From NCBI GenBank assembly GCA_002633005.1, contig NMRA01000639.1, forward strand, positions 77,609 to 141,608: a stretch of 64,000 nt of DNA. Reading direction: 5' to 3'. The number at the start of each line of letters is the position of its first letter. Position 1 is the first letter of the stretch. Position numbers and translations under genes: made by a program. Source of the stretch: Phoronis australis. Lineage: Eukaryota > Phoronida > Phoronidae. Positions 21,901 to 31,990 of the stretch are shown piece by piece. The notes beneath the pieces are model-generated. The model had not been told where the DNA came from, did no database searches, and was given only the letters and a program-made list of their open reading frames with translations.

Positions 21901-23806
21901 TTCTTTCTTGGATTTGGGCAGGTAAGAAAGAATAGACCCTTGCGCATTGCGACAAACTTTGATGTTGTCCAACTGGGATAAAGGGCGATGTAACTGCATT
22001 TCAAAGTACTGAATTTTGACTGCCATCTTGTGATAAGCTTATTGTCTAGCTGTCAACTTTGTGTACACTTATCTTGAGATTTTCTGAATCTGACCGCATA
22101 ATTTGCCATAAAGTATCACACACTGTCATACATTCTAGGTGAAATTAAGGATCTGAAAAACTTTTCTTCGTTGTTCATTGGGAGGCAGTGTGCCCTAGTG
22201 TGATGGGTGCAAGCTTCTGTACTCGAGATCGTGGGTTCAAGTCCCATTGGGTCACACTGCTAAACCCTTGAGTCAGGTTTCTAGCTTTTCAGCTCGGTTT
22301 TAACTACATATTATTAAAGCATAAAAATGGTTCCCGGTGATCAGTGCATTGGGCCCACTTGCATGACCTGCGCATGTCTGGTACAACATTTATCAGACCC
22401 CCTGCAATATTTTTTTTTCATTTGGACGAAATCCGAAAGAAACTGATTGGAGGTAATCTACAGGGAGCATCCAATTGTTAGAATTTAAAGAAACTAGAAA
22501 ACTGTTGTGCAAATACATCAAACTACTGACTCCAACAATATGTTTCCCTGGTTCCCATGTATTGTATACATTTGTTCAAGAAGACCTCAGAGGAGTCTCT
22601 GAGCTAAAATGTTGATACTTTGTCAAAAGTAGTCATAAAAGTTGTTATGACTCTTACAGTCACCATCGTCCTAAGTGTTAACTACAGAATACAAGGAAAC
22701 TTTAAATCTGTGCAGATTGACAACATCTTGAGGGCCCTCTTGGAAAGCAGTGCTGTCACTGAAGAGGCCACCCTCATTTTAAATATCACAATAATAAATC
22801 CTGTCTGCGAAGACCGAAATCTTGTAGAATTAAGTTGAAGGCTACCTTGGATTTTTGATCTTTTAGATGTAGTATTGGGCTAAACCAGATAGTCCCAGCA
22901 AACCCTTAGCAAAGTAAGAAAGTGCAAGTTTATTCACTCAAATGTTGGCCCGTCAAATGATAGGTGAAGTTGTTTTGTTGTGTCATATTGTGTCACCATG
23001 AGAACCCAGCACAAACAATCCAAGTCAACATGAGGTCAAGATACAGTTTAGAGAACTTGACTGGATTCCTCCGACACTAAAATAACAAGTCTACGTTGTA
23101 ACTTCGATGAGTGTAAATGAACGTCAGTGTAAATGTCTAAGGAACACATTAAGTAATTGAGTGTTATAATATTGTAGATCTGGTGTGCATACTACACCCC
23201 TGACTATGCCCGGACGTCTCTACTCACCGATGAACATGCTCCCCCTCATGTCAGGTAACGTGTCTTGTATCTACACCATACCAATAACGCGTATATCCAG
23301 TTACACTGAGCATGCACGACTACTATGGCTGTTACCATGTTGGTTCTAACATTTGGGGGACCCTAAATCTGGTATTGACTTGGAGGCTCTCCTTCGCCAC
23401 AGACTACATTCATCTCTTGGTGTTTGGGTTCTCATGTCCTTAATATTCCAGTTTAAAGATTGTTAGATCTCCCGAAGGTGTACAAAAAGTTTGGTGACTT
23501 AACTAGTATGAACCTGATGAAGTCCTCGCAACGTAGCCATCTCCACGTACCGTAAGTCCAGTAATAGATTTATTGATTCTTATACTATGAACCAAAATTC
23601 TTTCACTTGCTCTAGTTAAAGGTAAGAATTAGAAAAAGCCCTTGTTCCACTTGTGTCTGGTAACTGTACTATAATCAATTAATAAACTGTGAACTCTTTT
23701 TTACAGAGTTGTAGGTGCTCTCTCAAACAACCCGGATTTCGCTGTAGCATTTGGCTGTAAAACTGGCAGCAAGATGAACCCAGAGAAGAAGTGTCAAGTG
23801 TGGTGA
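3863..23806 (+). CDS. M13 zinc metallopeptidase (neprilysin/ECE-like), whole gene model
   Basis: Type II membrane ectopeptidase of family M13, which cleaves small extracellular peptides. Coding exons: 3863-3993, 5556-5750, 6356-6490, 8431-8607, 10249-10431, 11421-11510, 12831-12955, 13504-13726, 14820-14996, 15973-16076, 17356-17466, then 17626-17693 or 19998-20065, 20962-21086, 21754-21921, 23178-23254, 23707-23806. All junctions are GT-AG and the phases agree throughout, giving 728 residues from the first complete codon (neprilysin has about 750). Visible in order: basic cytosolic stretch, one membrane helix (about residues 14-36), [16 protein letters not shown] (522-525), HELTH or HEFTH (563-567), GENIAD (622-627), the His and Arg matching neprilysin H711 and R717 (690, 696), and the C-terminal CQVW. 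Every zinc-binding and catalytic residue is kept, so an active enzyme is expected. Neprilysin and ECE subtypes cannot be separated by eye. The extreme N-terminus is unresolved: either an unseen upstream exon ending in phase 1, or the in-frame ATG at 3799. Confidence 0.95.
4423..4512. repeat. Short tandem duplication in M13 intron
   Basis: A ~42-bp block beginning TTTATTAATCTTTCAGACCA occurs twice in a row with three or four differences, just after a fragment of the palindromic 'TTTCTGGGCTT' repeat family. Confidence 0.6.
5556..5750 (+). CDS. M13 peptidase exon: start of ectodomain
   Basis: Acceptor tgctttcag, donor AAG|gtaaca, phase 0 to 0, 65 codons. It carries the cysteine pair CQTPTC and the family hallmark [14 protein letters not shown], equivalent to neprilysin EPCTDFFKYACGGW, which opens the folded ectodomain. 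Confidence 0.95.
6356..6490 (+). CDS. M13 peptidase exon 4
   Basis: Acceptor tcaccag, donor AAG|gtattg, phase 0 to 0, 45 codons. The stretch [28 protein letters not shown] corresponds to neprilysin residues around '[23 protein letters not shown]' and includes a conserved cysteine used in a family disulphide. Confidence 0.93.
8431..8607 (+). CDS. M13 peptidase exon 5
   Basis: Acceptor tttgtttcag, donor TTT|gtaagt, phase 0 to 0, 59 codons. Encodes the region with [35 protein letters not shown]. The TDDKNS motif matches the same motif in neprilysin (GTDDKNS). Confidence 0.93.
8672..8825. repeat. Dispersed repeat, copy 1 (M13 intron)
   Basis: About 150 bp starting TTTTAGATGTATTGGGCTAA and including 'GTGTCACCGCGAGATC..GGCACAAA'. 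The same sequence in the same orientation, about 75-80% alike by eye, lies at 22863-23018 in another intron of the same gene. Confidence 0.6.
9165..9385. mobile_element. Palindromic MITE-like repeat, family copy a
   Basis: Internal 'GTGATTCCTGGGCATGAAAGA..GAGACCAGG' and its inverted counterpart, ending in 'AAGTTGATGCCAATTTCATC' plus 'GATCAAAAGTTGATTT'. The same end occurs in reverse complement at the start of the copy at 60395-60655. Copies are recognisable at about 10920-11095, 18775-18975, 60395-60655 and 63760-63920. Confidence 0.55.
10249..10431 (+). CDS. M13 peptidase exon 6
   Basis: Acceptor ctttccag, donor TCT|gtacgc, phase 0 to 0, 61 codons. Encodes [14 protein letters not shown] (equivalent to 'QPRLGLPSRDYY') and a helical stretch ending [10 protein letters not shown] (equivalent to 'VMELEKEIANA'). 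It contains one potential N-glycosylation sequon (NVT). Confidence 0.92.
10920..11095. mobile_element. Palindromic MITE-like repeat, family copy b
   Basis: Starts CAAACTTTTGATTTATTTTG, then a variant of 'AATTGGTTTCAATTTGTCCC..GATTTTTTTAGTTTGGAAAGA', the same layout as the copy near 60.4 kb. Degenerate towards the right. Confidence 0.45.
11421..11510 (+). CDS. M13 peptidase exon 7
   Basis: Acceptor ttccttcag, donor ACA|gtaagt, phase 0 to 0, 30 codons. Contains [14 protein letters not shown], equivalent to 'LYNKMTLAQIQNNF' in neprilysin. Confidence 0.9.
12831..12955 (+). CDS. M13 peptidase exon 8
   Basis: Acceptor ttgatttcag, donor AAAAG|gtttgt. Begins in phase 0 and ends two bases into an Arg codon. 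Encodes [20 protein letters not shown] and then the segment ending in [11 protein letters not shown], the substrate-lid side of the ectodomain. Confidence 0.9.
13504..13726 (+). CDS. M13 peptidase exon 9
   Basis: Acceptor ggtttgcag with a weak pyrimidine tract, donor CGG|gtaaga. Completes the split Arg codon and ends in phase 0. Encodes [22 protein letters not shown] and further on [28 protein letters not shown], equivalent to the neprilysin '[25 protein letters not shown]' block with its conserved cysteine. Confidence 0.93.
13801..13915. repeat. (CA)n microsatellite with ATGCAC interruptions
   Basis: Roughly 115 bp of CA repeats broken by ATGCAC/GCGC steps in the intron after the exon at 13504-13726. 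Alternating purine-pyrimidine, so a potential Z-DNA former. Open frames on both strands here are by-products. Confidence 0.95.
14820..14996 (+). CDS. M13 peptidase exon 10
   Basis: Acceptor ttctttcag, donor AAG|gttgtt, phase 0 to 0, 59 codons. Encodes [40 protein letters not shown], the family's 'WMDxxTRxxAxxKAxAIxxxIGYPD' block. Confidence 0.96.
15973..16076 (+). CDS. M13 peptidase exon 11
   Basis: Acceptor gtttccag, donor AAAGA|gtaagt. Starts in phase 0 and ends two bases into a Glu codon. Encodes the variable linker [19 protein letters not shown] before the catalytic region. Confidence 0.88.
16612..16690. repeat. Imperfect (ATC/GTC)n trinucleotide-rich tract
   Basis: Runs of TCATCATCGTC-like triplets within an M13 intron; degenerate, non-coding. 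Confidence 0.6.
16990..17073. repeat. 36-bp near-perfect inverted repeat (hairpin) in M13 intron
   Basis: Arms 16990-17025 and 17038-17073, separated by 12 bp, with a single mismatch. In a transcript from the minus strand that mismatch becomes a G:U pair. It lies about 280 bp upstream of the NAYY exon. It could be a miniature transposon remnant or an RNA hairpin. Confidence 0.9.
17356..17466 (+). CDS. M13 peptidase exon 12: NAYY substrate-binding strand
   Basis: Acceptor ctcaccag, donor CCCAC|gtaatg. Completes a Glu codon and ends two bases into a Thr codon. Encodes [21 protein letters not shown]. The NAYY asparagine and alanine bind the substrate backbone in M13 enzymes. The distance to the first zinc histidine (41 residues) is the same as in neprilysin. 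Confidence 0.97.
17626..17693 (+). CDS. M13 peptidase exon 13A: zinc-site exon, HELTH version (alternative)
   Basis: Acceptor attctag, donor CGAG|gttaga, 68 nt, entering in phase 2 and leaving in phase 1. Encodes [22 protein letters not shown] plus the first base of Gly. The two zinc histidines and the general-base glutamate of HExxH are here, with the aspartate (GFD) that orients the second histidine. It is one of two interchangeable copies; the other is at 19998-20065. Confidence 0.95.
18775..18975. mobile_element. Palindromic MITE-like repeat, family copy c
   Basis: Lies in the intron between the two alternative zinc-site exons. Contains 'GGGATTTCTGGGTTTGGGAAGA' and, inverted about 130 bp further, 'CCCAATCCCAGAAATCATTTGC', so the transcript could fold back on itself. 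Confidence 0.55.
19998..20065 (+). CDS. M13 peptidase exon 13B: zinc-site exon, HEFTH version (alternative)
   Basis: Acceptor tgcttacag, donor CGCG|gtaaac, 68 nt, with the same entry and exit phases as 17626-17693. Encodes [22 protein letters not shown] plus the first base of Gly. Against copy 13A, six of 22 residues differ (I/N, Y/F, I/V, A/S, L/F, N/T) while all catalytic residues are the same. Many third codon positions differ, so the duplication is old and both copies look selected. The open frame and both splice sites are intact, so it does not look like a dead copy. Confidence 0.92.
20962..21086 (+). CDS. M13 peptidase exon 14
   Basis: Acceptor atctttaag, donor AAG|gttagg. Completes the split Gly codon and ends in phase 0. 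Encodes [22 protein letters not shown] (compare ECE 'GREYDKDGNLRPWW') and a conserved cysteine in [16 protein letters not shown]. Confidence 0.95.
21754..21921 (+). CDS. M13 peptidase exon 15: third zinc ligand
   Basis: Acceptor ctgctatag, donor CAG|gtaaga, phase 0 to 0, 56 codons. Encodes [21 protein letters not shown]. The Glu of GENIAD is the third zinc ligand and its Asp orients the first histidine. Ends [18 protein letters not shown], the standard M13 'QLFFLxFAQ' segment. Confidence 0.97.
22180..22420 (+). repeat. tRNA-derived SINE in M13 intron
   Basis: The head (about 22181-22262) reads like a degenerate tRNA: an A-box-like TGCCCTAGTGTGATGG and a B box GGTTCAAGTCC at 22234-22244, within 'GAGATCGTGGGTTCAAGTCC'. 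Such heads are typical of animal tRNA-SINEs. An unrelated body follows, ending in a run of T. It does not fold as a full tRNA, so a functional tRNA gene is unlikely. Confidence 0.75.
22863..23018. repeat. Dispersed repeat, copy 2 (M13 intron)
   Basis: Second copy of the repeat at 8672-8825, in the intron before the exon at 23178. It could be a short non-autonomous element; no terminal repeats are obvious. Confidence 0.6.
23178..23254 (+). CDS. M13 peptidase exon 16
   Basis: Acceptor attgtag, donor GTCAG|gtaacg. Starts in phase 0 and ends two bases into an Arg codon. Encodes [26 protein letters not shown]. The histidine (DEHAPP) matches neprilysin H711, a transition-state residue, and the split Arg matches R717, which holds the substrate carboxylate. 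Confidence 0.95.
23707..23806 (+). CDS. M13 peptidase last coding exon
   Basis: Acceptor ttttttacag. Completes the Arg codon and reads [21 protein letters not shown] to the stop TGA at 23804-23806. The protein ends CQVW, the invariant CxxW end of M13 enzymes whose cysteine bonds to the N-terminal part of the ectodomain. Confidence 0.97.
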
Positions 23807-24692
23807 GGCGGAGAAACGTGATCATCCTTCTTGTTATAATTATGGTGGGAAATGTTAAGTTACTTAACAACTAAATATTCCAAGGAATTAGATCTGAAGA
23901 TGTCACTTTTACAGTTAGAGGCAAAGTTAGTCTGCGTATGTTCGCTGACCTTTTTATGCGTAGCAGAAAACCCATTATGCTCAAGGGATCGTGAGAAATT
24001 GCATGCTTCACAGCAGACGAAATTTCCAGTCACCAAATGGTGTCATTCCAGGCAGGTGACCACGTAAAGCAGTTTTCTGACTCATCGTCTGCTCATCACT
24101 GTGCCCAGATGTAGCGCCTTCTGGTGATTGTATTTTGAGGTTATTACCAAGAAAGAAAACTTGTCAGTCCTTTGTCTGCTCATGCTTGCGTCAAATGATT
24201 GATAACCGATCCCTATTCATAACGCAGACTTATAGACTCACTACATTTAATTTGTCAATCTAGCTTTTAACGTTGCTGTAATCTGTTACATTCCATAAAA
24301 TTCGCTGTTGCAATGTAAACTGAAATGTCACACAATTCATTACACACCTGCCATCTCAGTCTATTTGTGAAAAGGTTAGTGGACAGTTTCTTTCCTGTGG
24401 CATAGATCACCATTTTGTAGGTTTCATGTAAAAGTGACTCTGAGCGCTGAAAAAGCATGAAAGCTAGGGAAAATTTGTAAACATATTCGAAGACTAAAGT
24501 CTTAAAGAAGACTGTATGCCGTTGTGAATCTATTTTGTTATGAAATAGTAATTTTGTTAATGGTGACAGTTCTAAACCAGATTGTTGTCTTGCATCCTGT
24601 TTTTCAACTTTGGCAATTATCTCCCATGCTGCATGAGTATTAGCCAATTTGTAAATGTTTGGTTTGGTAATACTAGCACAGTACTAAAAGTG

Positions 24693-24698
24693 AATAAA
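24693..24698 (+). terminator. poly(A) signal AATAAA, M13 peptidase gene
   Basis: First canonical AATAAA downstream of the stop, implying a 3' UTR of about 0.9 kb. Further AATAAA motifs at about 27.17 and 27.33 kb could give longer forms. Confidence 0.5.
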
Positions 24699-27472
24699 TT
24701 TTAGATAAAATGGCGTAGGTTGTAGTGGCGGCGACTAATTCTCTTTAACTATTAATATCTAATACTGCTTGCTTGCTTCAAAACCCTCCGGCGCAGACAA
24801 GAAGGGGCGCTGACAAAGTATTCTGTCTGTTTCATTGTTTACCTTTTGACCTACATTTGCATTGTTCTCCATTCTTATGAGTATTGTGAATGCTTATTAC
24901 TGTAAACATAAACCTATGTGATGAATGACTCATCCTAACTTTTGGATGGACACTAATGCGCATTTCTCACAATGTGTACTGTGTTATTTAATGGCTTGAC
25001 TGAATTTACTGTTGTGTGATTGGAATAATTAAGTGTATATTTTGGTGGTTTATGGTTCATTTATTATGTTTATTTTGAATGCTGTATTCAAGGGATTCAA
25101 CTTCTTCCATTCCCATTATTTTAGATATATTTTATGTAGTGTGAAACTGGGAGGTACGTTTTATTTTTATTCATTTTGGTTTTTGGTGCTTTGTTTAGAA
25201 CTGACATTATGTTGGCCTTTTACTTTAAAGTCATGTAATGGGAATGTTTTTCTTGATTGACCTGAAAATGGTCCTGGAGTGTTATGTTAACTTGAATCTT
25301 GACAAGAGATGGAGGACTGTGGTAAAAGTTTGCTTTCATGCATAGTTTTACTAGTTAACGTTTAGATTGTGATACGAGCTTAACTCAGTGTAAAATGGCA
25401 TTGCTTGAGTAAGCTAAAAGCAATGAATGACTAATAGTGAGTACCAGTAGCTATACTCCTCATGGGCTGCACGAGTGTTTCATTAAGAACATTCTTATCT
25501 TGTGAATACTTTTTTTCTCAAAACCTATGTTTCCATTCTTGTGTACTGTAGTTCGTTTTTTACGCATTCTTTTTCTCGTGAACCCGGTTCTTTCAAAACT
25601 CTAGCGTGAGGTACAAGACAGCACATGGCCGGTATTGTTTCACAACTATTTGCATGCCTACATTGAATACAATTGTGATTCACTAGCACGTTTGTGCAAT
25701 CCATGAGGAAACCGTCTGTAGATTGCTAAGAATTTGTTAAGTATGTGCTGTTAGTTCTGAGTGAAGAATTCTCTGTGCCAGGACTGGGTTGCATAAACTT
25801 CGAATTTATCCTTTGGTTAACATGTAGCTTTTCCTACTGGCCTTCAGTTGGGGACAGCTGCAAGGATGCATTTTTGTGCATCTTTTGTAAGATAAAGAGT
25901 TGCAAAGCAACTCCAAATTACTTAACAATTAATTGGAATAGATTCTGGGACTGAGTTGCTCAAAATTGAAATTTTATTGTGTTGTAAAATTTCATTGCTT
26001 AGGTGATGTCAAGCAACTGGTCCTGATTGGTTAATTGTTGACGAGTTTTGACGTCTGTGGTGTGTTCAACAAGGTACTGTGTTGTGAGTTTGACAAAACA
26101 CAAGCTGCAGTGTAATGCAGATCTTGTTTAATTTTGAAAGTTATGTAACTTTATTAGTGCGCAGTTTCAGTAGCATGGTGGACACTGCTCAATATGACGT
26201 CTGCTCCGGAATGTTGACTTACGGAACAAAATGATACGTTCCATCACATAAGTCAAAATTTCTCGCTACATAGGTCTCAAAAGACACTTGCCTTTAAGTG
26301 AGTGCAGTCCAGATGTATTTGTGAACACACCACTTTATCAAAGTGTGCAGTATTGTGTTTAGTTAGTGCTGCTACAGTGCTGGGCACACGCAACACTACG
26401 TCATGTAGCTTTTAACATGTGAATTGAAATTTACCTCAACTCTTAGTTATTACCAAAAAAATTGGTAAATTTTTGAGTATTTAAACTGTAACATTGTGTT
26501 AAGCCTCTGAAATTAAAAATGTGGCAATTGTAGCAATAATATTATTTTTGTCCAAAATTGAAGAATTTTTACCGTAATAATACTTATAACAAAATATGGC
26601 GATTCTTACAATGTTTCGACCATCATTCTGATCACACAAACACCATGTATTGCCAAATATAATAAACGGTGAGGCTTATCGACTTATTAAGTGTTATCTA
26701 CATCACTGCGAGAATCCTTATATGACGTTATATTCAGACCCCTATTCAATACCACAGCTTTCGCTCTTACATTGTTTGCTATGTGTTCTCGCAGTGATGA
26801 CATATGCCACAAAAAAGCTACGTCATGTCTCATTCGATGTGTCTACATATGATGAATTTTATTTTGCTGCTGAAGTATTGCAGGGAGTGGATAGCCCAGT
26901 ACAAATAAACCAACAAAAATTCTGTTGAAGGGAGACTTAGGTTGGTGGTGGCGTTAGTGTATTCAAATATACCAGTGAGAGCAAAACAGAGGTCACTACT
27001 TTGACCAAATTCAATTTTGTTCGGGATACAAGATTTTAAGTTGTCCACTGCGTCTAAATCAAGTATTGGATTATAAATTGTATTTAATAAATTAGGATAA
27101 CGAAACAGGAGTTATTCTGATGCACCAGAAACTGAATTTGTTGAACTACGTACTGTTAATGTTAAAATAAATTCTTGGCAAATTCTGTGCGCCTTGTATC
27201 AAAACATCAGATATCTTGCACACCGATTTGTTCTCTTAGAGTAACACCGTACAAATGCAACAGTTAGGGACCCATGGAAAGCAGTGTGAACTGATGGGGC
27301 TACCCTCATTGTAAATATTGCATTTATTTTATAAATAAATAAATAAAGTTGCCAGATTAAGACAATGCATTTACAAGACACTATGAATCTCATACCATAA
27401 GGAACTGTCAGTTGTTAAAAAGCCTCGTACTAGTCTCTAATCTGACAGTAAGGAACAAGAAAGACCAGATTC

Positions 27473-27910
27473 CTACTGGGATTTTCCAAAGATAAGCCCA
27501 CCCGATGAAATGCCCATGGGCGTTTATTCAGAAAATTATGCCGAAAAAACGCCCGTGGAGATTTATTTGGTGTTAAAACTTCTGGTGTCAAGTGTCCAGA
27601 TAGTGGGGCGTTCATTCAAAAAAATTTCCTCTTAAAAGCCCAGTCAGTATCAACATTTGTCACAGATTCATTTTTTGGAGATTTTACAATTATAAAAATG
27701 AACAAGATGTTGGCTAACTGTGCACTTATTAGCATAAACTTTAAAAAGTTTTAAGTAAAAAATGTCAGTCAGCAAAACTGTGACTTTCCATTTACACGCC
27801 TCCCTTTTTCAAATACATATCTGGGCCTTCATTTTGTGTCACTAAAATGCCTGAAATTTTTCATTCTCCGAATACACACCCACGGGCTTATCTATGGAAA
27901 ATCCCGGTAG
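27473..27910. mobile_element. MITE-like element with ~25-bp terminal inverted repeats
   Basis: Begins CTACTGGGATTTTCCAAAGA and ends with the reverse complement of CTACCGGGATTTTCCATAGA; the pairing continues into 'TAAGCCC'. It is 438 bp with no coding capacity. No clear target-site duplication could be defined by eye. Confidence 0.65.
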
Positions 27911-30143
27911 CAGTAAGTGCCCCAAATCGTAACTTTTTTATATGAGGCTGGTTTAATAGATACTTTGGATTCCCTTAAAGTGAATAAGAGGCTAAACTTT
28001 TCAGAACTGAATGTCCAGGCTTTGAGAATATGAGTGTTAGTACTTGTAATCTTTCAATAGAATTGATAGGGGATAATGCTTAGCAAGACACCAACTCGCC
28101 ACATGCAACTTGACAGAAATCCCAGGTCACCAAATGAAAATGGAGGTCGACAAAAACACCTTCGTGCTGCCCTGGTGGATCTTGGCTCGTGTTGAGCAAA
28201 AACAAGATGTCCACTTGACGCTGATTTTACACTCATATTTCGCATAATATGTTGATCCTTTTTTGTGCGTTTACTCGCATGTGCCAAGATGTGTGGTTAC
28301 TACTTGCAAAGCTGTGGCGAATTGGGATTTTTGTCAAGTCATCAAACGCAATCTGAAGTCACTAGTTCTCTTCCATTTGAAATTAATTGTTATTAAAGAA
28401 CTATTTGGTATAACATCAACCTAGATATTTGTAGTTGAAACTTGTACACAAATAACAGCAGATACATTGTGCCCTTAGTATAATAAATACTTGGACTAAA
28501 TGTCATTTCATACAGTAATAACAACAAAAACAAAAAAATTCAGTTCTTGTAGCTAAGCAAACACAATGATTGCCGTGACACATGACTATCATCAGACATT
28601 ATCCTAATACACAGCTCCGCACAGAACTCTGAACAGACTGATAAGTCATGGAATAGCCAGAAGAGAGAAATTAAAATATTTTGGCACATTAAATCATTCC
28701 TGTAAAAAAAAGAAACGTTCACTTCATGTCCCATTCCATGCTACCTGACAAGAAACAAAACCTGCTAATTCCAAACTAAGGCACTACTACGAAGACTGAT
28801 CCAGGTTCACTTGCGTGTGAACCAGAACAATTGCCAGATTAGCCATGACTTCAATCAGCAACTCGATGACATGAGGTAGATAATTAGCTGGTGTATTGGT
28901 GTTTGTAATGCTGAACAAAAACTTGTAGCAGTATTTTGTAATACTGGACAAAAATGAGCACCAACGATTGAGATGCTTGCCAAAAGACTGCTGGGAATAG
29001 CTAACAATAGTTAACAATCGATATCTGCATTCAAAAAGCTCTTTCCGTCTGTAGTTGAAACTGAACATGAGATTTTTGTAATGTAGCCTACCATACACAA
29101 AGATATGCCCATTTAAACATAAGTATCATTACATTTCCTTACACAACTCTGTATAAAACTATAGATATCTGACAGTAGTATTGGAGTTGTCATGAGAATC
29201 AGAAAAAAAATGTTTTGGCATGTACATTGTGCCAACTCTTTTAAGTCAAAAACAATACTAAATAAAAACGACATTTCACGACAGCCTGCTGTGTTACAAC
29301 ACACCAATTAAAAACTCACTAGTAAATGATCTCATCCAATTGGCGAGTCAAATATTACAGGCGAATTTCACGAGACACAGTTACCGCCTTGGGGCGCATA
29401 GTACAAAATCATAAATACCAGAGAGTATTGACCTAAGTCACATGACGCTTATGACATATGACCTAACCATCATTCTGAAGATGTCCGCAGTCAGACGGTC
29501 AAAAACGTTCAATCTATTGCCAGTACCCAATTGTGTCTCGTGAAACTTTCCCCGACAAAAACTAATCTCTTTTTCCAATTGTTGCATAAATCGACACCTG
29601 ATACCAAGATGCGACTGTCGCCACTAGTAAGACCTTACCATAGTCGGACAAAAAGCGAGATTGATTTTGTCTCACTTCTCTTAGTGTCCCTGGTTTTGAA
29701 AGGCTGCATGCAGGTGTTCCACAGCAGTGATATATACTTAGCCTAAGTTAATATGTGAGGTTATCCAACAAGGTGGAGATTTTATCCTACTTCGCTGTTC
29801 AGTTTAGAAACCTACAAATGGTCTATTGGAGAGTCTCTCAATTAACTTAATAAGATGTTAATTGTAAACGAAACATTGTTTTCAACTGAACATGTCTTAA
29901 ACAGAGAGGACAGATAACAAATTAAAGGGATATATCCCTGTCAATATAACTTAAACAATCTTTAATAAAAAACTAAGCAGTCATGTAGTAAAATTCAATA
30001 CCAGAACTGGTAAACTGAAATACGATTTCTTTGACGAGTGGTAAGGACATCCATGACTCGGCTCGAGGATTTTCCTTAATGAGAGAGAACTCCAAAATCC
30101 ACCACTTCCAGGACCTGTCAATGAATACAAATGTGAAGAATGA

Positions 30144-31990
30144 TTAACTGGCTGACTTCACATCCAGTGTGCCGCAAGACGATGACTCGTGATGTTGAAC
30201 TAACATCCCTTTCGTATTGAATTCCTTCTTACATACTTTGCACTGGAACTTATGTGCCAGTTTACTGTGCTGAATAAAGGAGTTGATGTTCACAAACTCT
30301 TGGTTGCACACAGAGCATTGGAAGGGCTTCTCTCCGGGATGGTCCTCCAGCCAGTGTTGAGAGATGCTTTGTGTCACCTGTTTCCCACACCGATCACACT
30401 TGTTTGCGTACTCCCCGTGACTTGCCTGGTGATACACGAGATGGCCCTTGGTATCAAACACTCGCTCGCAAATGCCACACTTGTACGGCTTCTCTTCCAT
30501 ATGGGTTTTGTAGTGAGTTAACAACTGGGAGTGTTCAGTGAATCTCTCACCACACTCAGTGCACATGTACTCATTACTACTGCCGTGAAGCTGTTTGTGA
30601 AGCGACAGGATGCGTTGGTCCGTGAATGTTTTCGCACACACGTCGCACGCAAAAAGCCTCTCACGTGTGTCCCCATGCATCTTATGGTGGCTGATGAAAC
30701 TGGAGATGTTGTCGAACTCCATGCTGCAAGTGTTGCACTGATAGGGACGCTGTCCCTTGTGCTCCTTCTCCCAGTGTGTTGCCAAGCCGCTGCCATCAGC
30801 GCTGGGAAATAACTTATTGCACACTGTACACAGCTGTGGCTTCTTTTCAGAGTGAGTGACACGGTGCCGATTTAACGTGCCTTTTGTCGCAAAACTTTTC
30901 CCGCACTTTGAACATGAGAATGGTCTCTCTCCAGTGTGAGTTCTGATGTGCACCTGTAAGCGGCTATGACTGGCAAAGTCTTTAGGACAAAGCTTACATT
31001 TGTACGGCCGCGCTGCTGTGTGAGAACGTAAATGCCTGGAATATTGTGAGCGTTTTCTGAAAGATTTGCCACAATTGAAGTCACAAACATATAAGAGAGT
31101 ACTATTATGTAAACCTTGACCATCACTGGCCTCAGAACACTGGCTATTTGTTTTCGTTTTTTCTAACGATTCTCCATATAAGTAATTTTCAGAGTTTTCC
31201 AGCTTGGGCTCTAAATTAATCTCCATTAAACCCTCTCCAACACACGTATCTGGGCTAACATGTTGTTCTGATGTATCCAAACTTAATTTACATCTTTTAG
31301 GAGTATCAGTAAAATGAATTCCCTCCTCACTCTGAAGGTCATTAAAACCACATAACGTTTGGTCAGAATCTGAAAATACTTGATCATATCCTTCTTTTTT
31401 AACAATAAAATTCAAATGAGCACCTGAACATGATATGTTCCCACCACTTTCGCTCGATCTCAATGTTGCTTCATGAAAATCCAAATTGCTCGATTCTTGC
31501 TTGACATCTATAACTATGCCTGGGTTGCAGCCACCAAAATGACCATTGCTTTCATTTGAGTTCTCCGCTGCCTGTTCATAGATGGAATATGTAGTGTCAA
31601 AAGGTTCCTGCTTTATAAGAACAGTGTTCATACATCCGCAACCGTTCTCTTCAGTCTCATCTCTAGCACTTTCTTCTGACTGTGCGAAGCACAGACCTTC
31701 AGGGTTAACATCTTGATTTGAAAACTGATCACCATTGAAGTTGTGTGTCTCTGTCACACCTTGTTCAACCACGCTGATGTCACACACAGTGACCTGGTAC
31801 ACGGGCTGAACATCACAGTCACCTAATGCATGATTTTCATTCGAAACACTCCAAAGGAACTTAGGATGAGGCGGGGCTTCCCAATCCGTATCTCCACCAT
31901 CTGCAGGAGTATCAGAATCATCATCTCCATCAGAGTCGAGCTGCTTTGTTATTGAGTAGGACACATCCTCACAAACATCCATCTCTTTGA
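30144..31990 (-). CDS. Zinc-finger protein, last exon
   Basis: Acceptor gaattttacag at 31991-32001 (minus strand); the exon starts with TC completing a Val codon, then [12 protein letters not shown]. The open frame runs a further 52 bp upstream only as far as a GTG, with no ATG, and hits a stop shortly above, which supports a splice here. Ends LDVKSAS and TAA. If the gene had no upstream exon, the first ATG in frame would be the Met of KEMDVCED. Confidence 0.93.

Larger units (their letters stand above)
23807..30143. other. 3' UTR of M13 gene and intergenic DNA, no gene recognised
   Basis: AT-rich sequence between the convergent peptidase and zinc-finger genes. Open frames such as the 126-codon one at 24267-24647 (minus) show no family motif. 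One MITE-like element is at 27473-27910. An ATTAAA on the minus strand near 29959-29964 may be the zinc-finger gene's poly(A) signal. Confidence 0.6.

Noticed and set aside
22180-22262. A functional tRNA gene
   Set aside because: A and B boxes are present, but acceptor and anticodon stems do not form and a SINE body follows; a tRNA-derived SINE fits better.
24267-24647. 126-codon minus-strand frame
   Set aside because: Lies over the peptidase 3' UTR; no recognised domain or splice support.
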